This document shows, one piece after another, positions 42,574-50,981 of a DNA stretch of 64,000 nt. A program made the position numbers and the translations under genes. The notes beneath the pieces are model-generated. The model worked only from the letters and a program-made list of their open reading frames with translations, was not told the DNA's origin and did no database searches. The stretch is from Klebsiella quasipneumoniae subsp. quasipneumoniae (GTDB lineage Bacteria; Pseudomonadota; Gammaproteobacteria; Enterobacterales; Enterobacteriaceae). The stretch is from assembly GCF_020525925.1 (NCBI RefSeq), contig NZ_CP084876.1, positions 2,480,001 to 2,544,000 on the forward strand. Reading direction: 5' to 3'. Positions within the stretch are counted from its first letter, which is position 1. Each line of letters starts with the position of its first letter.

Positions 42574-42755
42574 GCTTTATACACCCCCGCAATGTCGTCG
42601 CGCGGCCCGAGGGGATAGTCCATCAGCGGCTGCGCCATGGCGGCGATGCGGGCAAACTGGCGCTCCAGCTCCTCACGGCGCGGCGCATCCAGCTCCAGGC
42701 GCAACAGGTGGGTCATCTGCGTCAGATACTCGCTCCAGTCTGGCTGTGTGGTCAT
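42570..42755 (-). CDS. hpxX: oxalurate catabolism protein HpxX (DUF4089/AtzG-like)
   Basis: A 61-residue helical protein (SEYLTQMTHLLRLELDAPR, then REELERQFARIAAMAQPLM) of the DUF4089/AtzG type. Such proteins form a complex with the AtzE-type amidase and stabilise it. The start ATG at 42755 follows TAAGGAGCAGACC. The stop overlaps the hpxY start by four bases, and hpxW ends ten bases upstream. Confidence 0.9.
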   Translation of the reverse strand: MTTQPDWSEYLTQMTHLLRLELDAPRREELERQFARIAAMAQPLMDYPLGPRDDIAGVYKA

Positions 42756-42765
42756 GGTCTGCTCC

Positions 42766-44352
42766 TTAGTATCCGGCGGCGGCGCCGTTGCTGCGTGGAT
42801 CGGTAGCCCCTTCAAGCAGGCCGTTGGGATGGCGGACAATGGCCCCGGCGTGGCCCATCGCCTCGCTGAAATCGGCCAGCACTTCCACCTCGTGCCCCAG
42901 CTCGCGCAGGCGAGCGATGCAGGCGGGGGCAAAGCGTCCCTCCAGCTTCAGTGAATCCGAGGACTGGCCCCAGGTGCGGCCCAGCAGCCAGCGCGGCCGG
43001 GAGATGCTCTCCTGCAGCGGCGCCCCCTGCAGGATATAGCGGGTAAACAGCGCCGCCTGGGTCTGCGGCTGACCGTCGCCGCCCATCGAGCCATAGACCA
43101 TCACCCGGCCATCGTTCAGGCGCGCCGCGGCGGGGTTGAGGGTATGGAACGGCTGTTTGCCTGGCGCCAGCGCCAGAAGATGCTGCGGATCGAGGCTGAA
43201 GGCCGCCCCGCGGTTTTGCCAGACGATCCCGGTGTCCGGGATCACCACGCCGCTGCCAAACTCGTGATAGATACTCTGAATGAATGACACCGCCAGGCCG
43301 CTGTTATCCACGACGCCCATCCAGACGGTATCGCCCGGGCCTTTGCCGCCGCCCCAGGGCGAAGCGCTGGCGTCGTCGATGCTGTCGGCCAGCGGCTGCA
43401 GCGCCTCCGGAGTCAGCAGTTGCTGAACGTCGACATCCAGATGGCGCGGATCGGTGATATGCGCATCGCGCAGGGCAAACGCCCGCTTGGTGGCTTCGAC
43501 GATGCGATGCACCGTTTGCGCCTCGTCGGCGTCGGCCATGTTCAGACGGTCAGTGATGCCAAGGATCGCCAGCGACACCAGCCCCTGCGTCGGCGGGGCG
43601 AGGTTCCACAGCGTTCCCTGCTGGTGCTGGAGCGTCAGCGGCGCCGGACGCCGGGCGCGGTGGGCCTGCAGGTCGCCGAGGGTGACGGGCATCCCCAGCG
43701 CGGCCATCCCCTGGGCGAGACGTTCGGCCAGCGGGCCGCGATAGAAACTGTCGAGACCGTCGCTGGCCAGCATGCGCAGGGTACCGGCGAGGGCGGGCTG
43801 GCGAAAGCGGCTGCCGGGCTGCGGGGCCTCGCCCGATACCAGCCAGGTTTCGCTGAAGCCCGGCTGATGGCGCAGCTCTTCCAGTTTGCTGGCGGTGGCG
43901 TGGGCTTGCGAGGCGGTGACCGGAATGCCGTCTTCGGCATAACCGATAGCATCGGCCAGCAGGCGCGCCACCGGCAGCGCGCGGCCGGTTAAGTCCCGTG
44001 AAATTCGCAGCGCCTCGTCCCAGCCGCTGACGGTGCCGGCGACGGTCAGCGCAGCCTGCGGCCCCCGGTGGGGGATATGCCGCTGACCGGCATAGGCCTC
44101 GAGGGTGGCCAGCGAGCCGGCCGCACCGCTGGCGTCAATGGCGATGGGATCCCCCTCGGGAGGCACGATCAGCCAGAAACCATCCCCGCCCAGGCCGTTC
44201 ATGTGCGGATAGACGACGGCGATGGCCGCGGCGGCAGCCACCATCGCTTCAATGGCGCTGCCGCCCTCGCGCAGGATGGCCAGCGCGCTCTGGCTGGCGA
44301 GGTGGTGGGGAGCGACCGCCATGCCGTGGGTCGAAACGTTGCTACTGTGCAT
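42766..44352 (-). CDS. hpxW: oxamate amidohydrolase HpxW (gamma-glutamyltransferase family)
   Basis: A 528-residue Ntn-hydrolase of the gamma-glutamyltransferase family that splits oxamate to oxalate and ammonia in K. pneumoniae purine degradation. The precursor cleaves itself before the Thr of PGDTVWMGVVDNSGLAVS (about residue 340), and that Thr becomes the nucleophile. The large-subunit part has AVVYPHMNGLGGDGFWLI, and the small subunit ends with VYGSMGGDGQPQTQAALF. No signal peptide is present, so it is cytoplasmic, unlike most gamma-glutamyltransferases. It is first in hpxWXYZ. A near-consensus sigma54 promoter lies about 40-50 bases upstream. Confidence 0.93.
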   Translation of the reverse strand: MHSSNVSTHGMAVAPHHLASQSALAILREGGSAIEAMVAAAAAIAVVYPHMNGLGGDGFWLIVPPEGDPIAIDASGAAGSLATLEAYAGQRHIPHRGPQAALTVAGTVSGWDEALRISRDLTGRALPVARLLADAIGYAEDGIPVTASQAHATASKLEELRHQPGFSETWLVSGEAPQPGSRFRQPALAGTLRMLASDGLDSFYRGPLAERLAQGMAALGMPVTLGDLQAHRARRPAPLTLQHQQGTLWNLAPPTQGLVSLAILGITDRLNMADADEAQTVHRIVEATKRAFALRDAHITDPRHLDVDVQQLLTPEALQPLADSIDDASASPWGGGKGPGDTVWMGVVDNSGLAVSFIQSIYHEFGSGVVIPDTGIVWQNRGAAFSLDPQHLLALAPGKQPFHTLNPAAARLNDGRVMVYGSMGGDGQPQTQAALFTRYILQGAPLQESISRPRWLLGRTWGQSSDSLKLEGRFAPACIARLRELGHEVEVLADFSEAMGHAGAIVRHPNGLLEGATDPRSNGAAAGY

Positions 44353-44388
44353 AAATTATCCTTTCTGAACGAATCACCCGCAGAACAC

Positions 44389-44404
44389 TGCAAAAGCTGT
44401 TCCA
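44389..44404 (-). promoter_or_regulatory. sigma54 promoter candidate of hpxWXYZ
   Basis: On the minus strand TGGAAC-AGCTT-TTGCA matches the -24/-12 pattern with one change (TGGCAC to TGGAAC). The spacing is right, and it lies about 37 bases before the hpxW ATG, next to an HpxU-type motif. Confidence 0.7.
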
Positions 44405-44414
44405 TCTCTGAACG

Positions 44415-44425
44415 TTTCGTTTCAT
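44415..44425. promoter_or_regulatory. HpxU operator candidate 1
   Basis: TTTCGTTTCAT, immediately upstream of the hpxW -24 element. It occurs as the exact inverted copy at 44507 and with one change at 45553 before hpxF. Confidence 0.55.
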
Positions 44426-44506
44426 TGATAAAAACAATGACCGGAATTTTCCCGCTGGCACGCTATGTGTAAGGCATAGCAGATACAGTATGATGAGGGA
44501 TGGATG

Positions 44507-44517
44507 ATGAAACGAAA
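44507..44517. promoter_or_regulatory. HpxU operator candidate 2
   Basis: ATGAAACGAAA, the reverse complement of the motif at 44415, 15 bases before the hpxU start. The position fits autorepression by HpxU. Confidence 0.55.
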
Positions 44518-44531
44518 GTTACAGGGGCGCT

Positions 44532-45371
44532 ATGCAACAACTCGATGAACGACTGAAAGGGCAATACGCCTCGCTGTCGCCGCAGGAGCAGCGGGTGGCG
44601 GATTTCATCTTTGACCACTTTGATGACCTGATAAGCTACAACAGCGCCGAGCTGGCGCAGCTGAGCGGCGTGTCGAAAGCCACCGTCAGCCGGCTGTTCA
44701 AGCGCCTGGGCTATGACAAATATAAGGACATGCGCGATGAACTGCGCACCCTGCGCCAGAGCGGAATGCCGCTGACCGACCAGCGCGACGCGGTGCAGGG
44801 TAACACGCTGCTGGCGCGTCATTATAAGCAGGAGATGGCAAACCTCACCCAATGGGTCAATGCCCTTGACGCTCACCAGTTCGCCGAGGCGCTGACGGCG
44901 ATGGTGGCCGCGCGCCGCATTGTGGTGATTGGCATGCGCAATGCCTATCCGGCGGCGCTACACCTGCGCCAGCAGCTGCTGCAGGCTCGCGGTCAGGTGC
45001 TGGTGCTGCCCCAGCCGGGGCAGAGCCTCAGCGAAGAGCTGGTCGACCTGACCGCCGATGACCTGGTGGTGATGATGGCGTTTCGCCGGCGGCCGCGGAT
45101 CGTACGCCCGCTGCTGCAGCAGCTGCAGCGCGACGGGGTGCCGGTTCTGTTAATGTGCGAGCCGCAGGCCCACAGCCTGTTCCCGCTCTCCCGCTGGCAG
45201 CTCTGCGCGCCGCTGGACAGCGTCTCGGCTTACGACAGCTATGCCTCGGTCAACAGTCTGATCAATCTGCTGGCCAATGCCTTTCTGCATGAAACGCTCG
45301 ACAGCGGTCGTCCGCGGATCCACGATATCGCTACGCTTTATCAGCAGCTGGACGAGCTGGAACAACGCTGA
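44532..45371 (+). CDS. hpxU: RpiR-family repressor of the hpx genes
   Basis: A 279-residue MurR/RpiR regulator. The N-terminal helix-turn-helix domain (about residues 1-78) has LSPQEQRVADFIFDHFDDLI and ELAQLSGVSKATVSRLFKRLG. The C-terminal SIS domain (about 115-250) has RRIVVIGMRNAYPAALHLRQQ and LTADDLVVMMAFRRRPRIV. In K. pneumoniae HpxU represses genes of allantoate catabolism. It lies between the divergent hpxWXYZ and the co-directional hpxFGHIJK, consistent with control of both. The SIS ligand is unknown, perhaps a ureido-intermediate. Confidence 0.94.
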   Translation: MQQLDERLKGQYASLSPQEQRVADFIFDHFDDLISYNSAELAQLSGVSKATVSRLFKRLGYDKYKDMRDELRTLRQSGMPLTDQRDAVQGNTLLARHYKQEMANLTQWVNALDAHQFAEALTAMVAARRIVVIGMRNAYPAALHLRQQLLQARGQVLVLPQPGQSLSEELVDLTADDLVVMMAFRRRPRIVRPLLQQLQRDGVPVLLMCEPQAHSLFPLSRWQLCAPLDSVSAYDSYASVNSLINLLANAFLHETLDSGRPRIHDIATLYQQLDELEQR

Positions 45372-45374
45372 TGG

Positions 45375-45409
45375 GGCGCCAGCGTGGTGCTGTGCATCAA
45401 TATGGTGCA
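45375..45409 (+). promoter_or_regulatory. tandem NtrC boxes upstream of hpxF
   Basis: TGCATC-AATAT-GGTGCA (45393-45409) matches the NtrC consensus TGCACC-N5-GGTGCA at 11 of 12 positions. GGCGCC-AGCGT-GGTGCT (45375-45391) matches at nine. Their centres are 18 bases apart. They sit about 110 to 160 bases before the sigma54 promoter, a typical enhancer arrangement, directly after the hpxU stop. Confidence 0.8.
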
Positions 45410-45517
45410 TTTGGTTCCGCGTTCTGGCGCCGTCGATTTTTACTCTTCTGCTCCTTACTCCCTGTCCGTTCTCACTTTTTGCCTTTATTCCTCGCCAACC
45501 CGCGTATCGACCGTATC

Positions 45518-45533
45518 TGGCACATTAGTTGCA
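45518..45533 (+). promoter_or_regulatory. sigma54 promoter of hpxFGHIJK
   Basis: TGGCAC-ATTAG-TTGCA is an exact -24/-12 consensus. The start point would be near 45545, some 40 bases before the hpxF ATG. Together with the upstream NtrC boxes it makes the operon nitrogen-regulated. Confidence 0.93.
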
Positions 45534-45552
45534 AAAACAGATTCAAAGAATC

Positions 45553-45563
45553 TTTTGTTTCAT
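45553..45563 (+). promoter_or_regulatory. HpxU operator candidate 3
   Basis: TTTTGTTTCAT, ten of eleven bases equal to the motif at 44415. It lies just downstream of the predicted hpxF transcription start, a good place for a repressor, next to the palindrome GATTCAAAGAATC (45540-45552). Confidence 0.5.
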
Positions 45564-45585
45564 GCTAACGTAACGGGTAAACATC

Positions 45586-46371
45586 ATGAAGAAACTGTTG
45601 ATCGCACTGGCCGGGGCCGCTTGTCTCCTTTCGTCTGTTTCCGCCGCTCAGGCTGACCAGCTCCAGGATATTGAAAAACGCGGCGTCATCCGCATTGCCG
45701 TACCTCAGGATTTTCCGCCATTCGGCTCGGTGGGGACCGACCTGCAGCCGCAGGGGTATGACATCGACATGGCGCGCTATCTGGCGAAGTCGATGAAGGT
45801 CAAGCTGCAGCTGGTCCCGGTAACCAGCGCCAACCGCGTGCCGTATCTGCAGACGGATAAGGTGGACCTGGTGATCTCCAGCCTCGGCAAAAACGCTGAG
45901 CGTGAGAAAGTGATCGACTTCAGCCGCGCCTACGCGCCGTTCTTCCTCGGGGTGTTTGGCCCGAAAGGGGCGGAGCTGAAGGACGCGGCCGCGCTGAGCG
46001 GTAAAAGCGTCGGCGTGACCCGCGGGGCGGTGGAAGACATGGTGCTGACCAGCGTGGCGCCGCAGGCGGCGCAGATTAAGCGCTACGAGGACAATAACAC
46101 CACTCTGTCGGCCTATCTGTCAGGCCAGGTGCAGTATGTCGCCACCGGGAACCTGGTGGTGGCGGCCATCGCCCGGCAGAACGCCGACAAAGCGCCGGTG
46201 CCGAGCTTTATGCTGAAGGATTCGCCGTGCTTTATCGGGCTGAAAAAGAACGAACCAGCGCTGAAGGCGAAAGTGGATACCCTCATTGAGCAGGGCATTA
46301 AGGACGGCACCCTCAACGGTCTGTCTGAGAAGTGGCTGAAAGCGCCGCTGCCTGCCAGCCTCGGCGCGTAA
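45586..46371 (+). CDS. hpxF: ABC transporter substrate-binding protein (probable allantoate importer)
   Basis: A 261-residue periplasmic binding protein of the polar-amino-acid family (SBP_bac_3) with signal peptide LIALAGAACLLSSVSAAQA-DQL. The mature part has RGVIRIAVPQDFPPFGSVG and GYDIDMARYLAKSMKVKLQLVPV; the family's usual substrate-carboxylate Arg is in the NAEREKVIDFSRAYAPFF segment. It is first in hpxFGHIJK behind a sigma54 promoter, and the operon ends with enzymes for allantoate and ureidoglycine. Allantoate or a related ureido acid is therefore the likely cargo, although the sequence does not prove it. Confidence 0.88.
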   Translation: MKKLLIALAGAACLLSSVSAAQADQLQDIEKRGVIRIAVPQDFPPFGSVGTDLQPQGYDIDMARYLAKSMKVKLQLVPVTSANRVPYLQTDKVDLVISSLGKNAEREKVIDFSRAYAPFFLGVFGPKGAELKDAAALSGKSVGVTRGAVEDMVLTSVAPQAAQIKRYEDNNTTLSAYLSGQVQYVATGNLVVAAIARQNADKAPVPSFMLKDSPCFIGLKKNEPALKAKVDTLIEQGIKDGTLNGLSEKWLKAPLPASLGA

Positions 46372-46380
46372 GGTCTGTGG

Positions 46381-47046
46381 ATGACGGAGCAACTTCATTT
46401 TTCTGAGCTCTGGCCGCACTGGCCGGAGCTGCTGGCCGGCCTGTGGGTGACGGTGCAGCTGACGGTGCTGGCGACGATCGGCGGACTGGCGATCGGCATC
46501 CTCGGGGCGGCGATCCGCAGCGGCCGCCCGGGCGCCCTCAGCCGGGTCTGGGGCGGATATGTGGAAATCATTCGTAACACGCCGTTCGTGGTGCAGCTCT
46601 TTTTTATCGTCTTTGGTTTACCGAACCTGGGACTGAAGATGACCGCCGGCGAAGCGGCGCTGCTGGCGATGGTGGTTAACCTTGGGGCCTACAGCACCGA
46701 GATCGTGCGCGCCGGCATTCAGGTGACGCCGAAAGGCCAGTGGGAGGCCGGACGCGTGCTCGGACTCAGCCGGACGCAAACCTTCGTTCGCGTCGTGCTG
46801 CCCCCGGCGCTGCAGCGGATTTATCCGGCGCTGGTCAGCCAGTGCATCATCGTGATGCTCGGCTCGTCGGTGGTGTCGCAGGTCTCCTATGAGGAGCTGA
46901 CCTTCGCCGCCAACCTGATCCAGTCGCGAACATTTTTGAGCTTTGAGGTCTATCTGGTGACCACCGGGATCTACTTAGCGTTATCGATAGCGATGCGTCA
47001 GCTGCTGATGGCGGCGGGGCGTAAATGGCTGGGAGTGCAGGCATGA
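46381..47046 (+). CDS. hpxG: ABC transporter permease HpxG
   Basis: A 221-residue inner-membrane permease of the HisMQ/GlnP family with five helices. Family segments: GGYVEIIRNTPFVVQLFFIV and the EAA-type loop GAYSTEIVRAGIQVTPKGQW followed by EAGRVLGLSRTQTFVRVVLP. It pairs with HpxH as a heterodimeric channel. Nine bases separate it from hpxF, and its stop overlaps the hpxH start. Confidence 0.9.
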   Translation: MTEQLHFSELWPHWPELLAGLWVTVQLTVLATIGGLAIGILGAAIRSGRPGALSRVWGGYVEIIRNTPFVVQLFFIVFGLPNLGLKMTAGEAALLAMVVNLGAYSTEIVRAGIQVTPKGQWEAGRVLGLSRTQTFVRVVLPPALQRIYPALVSQCIIVMLGSSVVSQVSYEELTFAANLIQSRTFLSFEVYLVTTGIYLALSIAMRQLLMAAGRKWLGVQA

Positions 47047-47682
47047 TGACCACCTTTACCGACTGGGACATTATCCGCAACCTGCTGCTGGCCGGTCGCT
47101 GGACGGTGCTGCTGTCTCTGGTCGCGTTTACCGGCGGGGCGCTGGTGACCTTACCGTTGCTGCTGCTGCGCCTGACCGGCGGACGGCAGGTAAAACGACT
47201 GATCCGCGGCTACGTCGAACTGTTTCAGGGGACGCCGCTGCTGATGCAGCTGTTTCTGGCATTTTTCGGCGTGGCGCTGTTCGGCATCGACGTCTCGGCA
47301 TGGACCGCGGCGTCGGTGGCCCTGACGCTCTACACCAGCGCCTTTCTGCTGGATATCTGGTTCGGCAGCATTCGCGCGCTGCCGAAAGGCCAGTGGGAAG
47401 CCTCGCGCTGTCTCGGGCTGAGCTTCGGCCAGACCCTGTACCGGGTGGTGGCGCCGCAGGCGCTGCGGATCGCCATCGCGCCGACGGTGGGGTTCGCCGT
47501 ACAGGTGATCAAAGGCACGGCGCTGGCCTCGATTATTGGCTTTGTGGAGCTGACCAAGGCGGGAACCATGCTGACCAACGTCACTTACCAGCCGTTTAAA
47601 GTGTTTGCCCTGGTGGCGCTGGGCTATTTCATTCTGTGCTATCCGCTGTCCCGCTACAGCCGTTATCTGGAGAACAAATTCA

Positions 47683-47702
<20 letters not shown>
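47043..47702 (+). CDS. hpxH: ABC transporter permease HpxH
   Basis: A 219-residue second permease of the same family, with GYVELFQGTPLLMQLFLAF and the loop SIRALPKGQWEASRCLGLSF followed by GQTLYRVVAPQALRIAIAP. The start is ATG 47043, overlapping the hpxG stop (ATGA), with another ATG directly after it. The last 20 bases overlap the hpxI start. A His-rich end (NASHHH) has no known meaning. Confidence 0.9.
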
Positions 47703-48420
<718 letters not shown>

Positions 48421-48435
48421 CGTAAGGAATGGCAG

Positions 48436-49677
48436 ATGGATATCACTCAGTTTTCGCAAATTAACCCGCCGCAGCGCCTGCTGATGGGTCCGGGGCCGAT
48501 CAACGCCGACCCGCGCGTGCTGCGCGCCATGGCGAGCCAGCTGGTGGGGCAGTACGATCCGGCGATGACCCACTATATGAATGAAGTGATGGCGCTCTAC
48601 CGCGGCGTGTTTCGCACCGAAAACCGCTGGACGATGCTGGTGGACGGTACCTCCCGCGCCGGTATCGAAGCGATCCTGGTGTCGGCGATCCGTCCGGGCG
48701 ACAAGGTGCTGGTGCCAGTGTTCGGCCGGTTTGGCCACCTGCTGTGCGAGATTGCGCGCCGTTGCCGGGCAGAGGTACACACCATCGAGGTGCCGTGGGG
48801 GGAAGTCTTTAGCCCGGACCAGGTTGAGGACGCGATCAAGCGCGTGCGCCCGCGCCTGCTGCTTACCGTGCAGGGCGATACCTCGACCACCATGCTGCAG
48901 CCGCTGGCGGAGCTGGGGGAGATTTGTCGTCGCCACGACGTGCTGTTCTATACTGACGCCACCGCGTCGCTCGGCGGCAACCCGCTGGAAACCGACGCCT
49001 GGCAGCTGGACGCGGTGTCCGCCGGGATGCAGAAGTGCCTGGGCGGCCCCTCCGGCACCTCGCCCATTACCCTCAGCCCGCGGATGGAAGAGGCGATCCG
49101 CCGCCGCCGCTGCATTGAGCAGGGGATCCGCACCGACGCCCACCACGATGGCGTCGACGAGATGATCTACTCCAACTATTTCGATCTCGGCATGGTGATG
49201 GATTACTGGGGGCCGGAGCGCCTTAACCACCACACCGAAGCGACCTCGGCGCTGTTCGCCGCCCGGGAGTGCGCGCGCCTGATCCTTCAGGAGGGACTCG
49301 ACAACGGCATCGCCCGCCACAAGCTGCACGGCGATGCGCTGCTGAAAGGGATCCAGGCGATGGGTCTCGAGACCTTTGGCGACCTGCGGCACAAAATGAA
49401 TAACGTGCTGGGGGTGGTGATCCCCAACGGGGTCAACGGCGACCAGGTGCGTAAGCTGATGCTGGAAGATTTCGGCATTGAGATTGGCACCTCGTTCGGC
49501 CCGCTGCACGGTAAAGTCTGGCGCATTGGCACCATGGGCTATAACGCGCGTAAAGACTGCGTGATGCAGACCCTCAGTGCGCTGGAGGCGGTGCTGAACT
49601 ACCTCAAGTTCACCACCACCCAGGGCGCGGCGATGCAGGCGGCCTGGGATCACTACCGCACCGAGGGCAACCTATGA
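48436..49677 (+). CDS. hpxJ: ureidoglycine aminotransferase HpxJ
   Basis: A 413-residue PLP enzyme of the class V alanine-glyoxylate aminotransferase family (PucG-like). The start LLMGPGPINADPRVLRAMA is diagnostic of the family. The PLP-phosphate segment is LVDGTSRAGIEA, and the ring-stacking region VQGDTSTTMLQPLAELGEI is present. The Asp is in FYTDATASLGGNPLE and the Schiff-base Lys in SAGMQKCLGGPSGTSP. In the K. pneumoniae pathway HpxJ transfers the amino group of ureidoglycine to a keto acid, leading towards oxalurate. The stop overlaps the hpxK start (ATGA). Confidence 0.93.
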   Translation: MDITQFSQINPPQRLLMGPGPINADPRVLRAMASQLVGQYDPAMTHYMNEVMALYRGVFRTENRWTMLVDGTSRAGIEAILVSAIRPGDKVLVPVFGRFGHLLCEIARRCRAEVHTIEVPWGEVFSPDQVEDAIKRVRPRLLLTVQGDTSTTMLQPLAELGEICRRHDVLFYTDATASLGGNPLETDAWQLDAVSAGMQKCLGGPSGTSPITLSPRMEEAIRRRRCIEQGIRTDAHHDGVDEMIYSNYFDLGMVMDYWGPERLNHHTEATSALFAARECARLILQEGLDNGIARHKLHGDALLKGIQAMGLETFGDLRHKMNNVLGVVIPNGVNGDQVRKLMLEDFGIEIGTSFGPLHGKVWRIGTMGYNARKDCVMQTLSALEAVLNYLKFTTTQGAAMQAAWDHYRTEGNL

Positions 49678-50933
49678 GTGATACCGTCCGCCAGCAGGCG
49701 GAGAGAGAGGCGGCCGCCAGCCGGGTAATGGCACGCGCCGACCAGTTGGCCGCCCTCAGCGAAACCGCCGACGCCCTGACCCGGGTCTATCTGTCGCCGG
49801 AGCATCTGCAGGCCAACCAGCTGGTGGGTCAGTGGATGCAGGCCGCCGGTATGATGGTGTGGCAGGACAGCGTCGGCAACATCTGCGGTCGCTATGAAGG
49901 CGTGCAGGAGGGCGCGCCGGCGGTGCTGCTGGGCTCTCATCTTGACACCGTACGCAACGCCGGGCGCTACGACGGCATGCTCGGCGTGCTGACGGCGATT
50001 GAGGTGGTGCAGCGTCTGCACCAGCAGGGGCGACGGCTGGCAAAGGCTATCGAGATCGTCGGTTTTGGCGATGAAGAGGGCACCCGCTTCGGTATCACCC
50101 TGCTTGGCAGCCGCGGCGTCACCGGCACCTGGCCTGAAAGCTGGCTGTCGCAGCGCGATGCCGACGGGGTGAGCGTCGCCCAGGCGCTGGTGAATGCCGG
50201 GCTCGATCCGGCGCGGATCGCCCATTCCGCCCGCCGCCCGCAGGATATCGCCGCCTATCTGGAACTGCATATCGAGCAGGGGCCGTGCCTGGAGCAGGCG
50301 GGTCTGGCGCTCGGCGTAGTGGAGGCGATTAACGGCGCCCGCCGCCTGAACTGCCGCTTTACCGGCGAAGCCGGCCATGCCGGCACGGTGCCGATGCTCC
50401 ATCGTAAGGACGCGCTCGCCGCGGCGGCGGAATGGATGGTGCAGGTGGAAAGCCTGACCCGGCAGCGCGGCGGCAATCTGGTGGCGACGGTCGGCACCCT
50501 GCGCTGTGCGCCGGGCGCGGTGAACGTGATACCGGGCGAGGTGCAGCTGACGCTGGATATTCGCGGCCCGCAGGATGCGCCGCTGGCGGCGCTGCTGGAG
50601 GAGCTGCTGGCGGAGGCGCAGGCCATTGCCGGGCGCCGCCAGCTGAGCTTCAGCGCCGAGGAGTATTATCGCATCGCCGCCACCGCCTGCGACAGCCAGC
50701 TGCAGGCGGTGCTGAGCGAGGCGGTGGTGGCAGTGCAGGGGCGGTCGCTGACGCTGCCGAGCGGCGCAGGGCATGACGCCATCGCCATCGCCGAGCGCTG
50801 GCCATCGGCCATGCTGTTTGTGCGCTGCCTGGGGGGCGTCAGCCATCACCCGGCGGAATCGGTCACCACCGCTGACGTCGGGCTGGCCATCGACGCGTTC
50901 TCCCGGGCGGTAGAGCAGGTGGCCGACGCCTGA
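49674..50933 (+). CDS. hpxK: allantoate amidohydrolase HpxK
   Basis: A 419-residue metal-dependent amidase of the M20 hydantoinase/carbamoylase family (AllC-like). It cleaves allantoate to ureidoglycine with release of CO2 and ammonia. The metal ligands are in LLGSHLDTVRNAGRYDG (His, bridging Asp), FGDEEGTRFGITLLGS (Glu pair), ELHIEQGPCLEQAG (His) and GGVSHHPAESVTTADVG (His). The lid/dimer domain has GEAGHAGTVPM. It is the last gene of hpxFGHIJK, four bases overlapping hpxJ, and a long hairpin follows. Confidence 0.95.
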   Translation: MSDTVRQQAEREAAASRVMARADQLAALSETADALTRVYLSPEHLQANQLVGQWMQAAGMMVWQDSVGNICGRYEGVQEGAPAVLLGSHLDTVRNAGRYDGMLGVLTAIEVVQRLHQQGRRLAKAIEIVGFGDEEGTRFGITLLGSRGVTGTWPESWLSQRDADGVSVAQALVNAGLDPARIAHSARRPQDIAAYLELHIEQGPCLEQAGLALGVVEAINGARRLNCRFTGEAGHAGTVPMLHRKDALAAAAEWMVQVESLTRQRGGNLVATVGTLRCAPGAVNVIPGEVQLTLDIRGPQDAPLAALLEELLAEAQAIAGRRQLSFSAEEYYRIAATACDSQLQAVLSEAVVAVQGRSLTLPSGAGHDAIAIAERWPSAMLFVRCLGGVSHHPAESVTTADVGLAIDAFSRAVEQVADA

Positions 50934-50952
50934 TCGCGCCGGTTGCCGTACC

Positions 50953-50981
50953 CCGGCTGGCGGCGTTACACCGCCAGCCGG
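50953..50981. terminator. hairpin between hpxK and nitronate monooxygenase
   Basis: CCGGCTGGCGG and CCGCCAGCCGG form a perfect 11-base stem around CGTTACA. One arm encodes the last codons of the convergent monooxygenase gene, so the stem spans that stop codon. No U tract on either strand. Confidence 0.6.
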
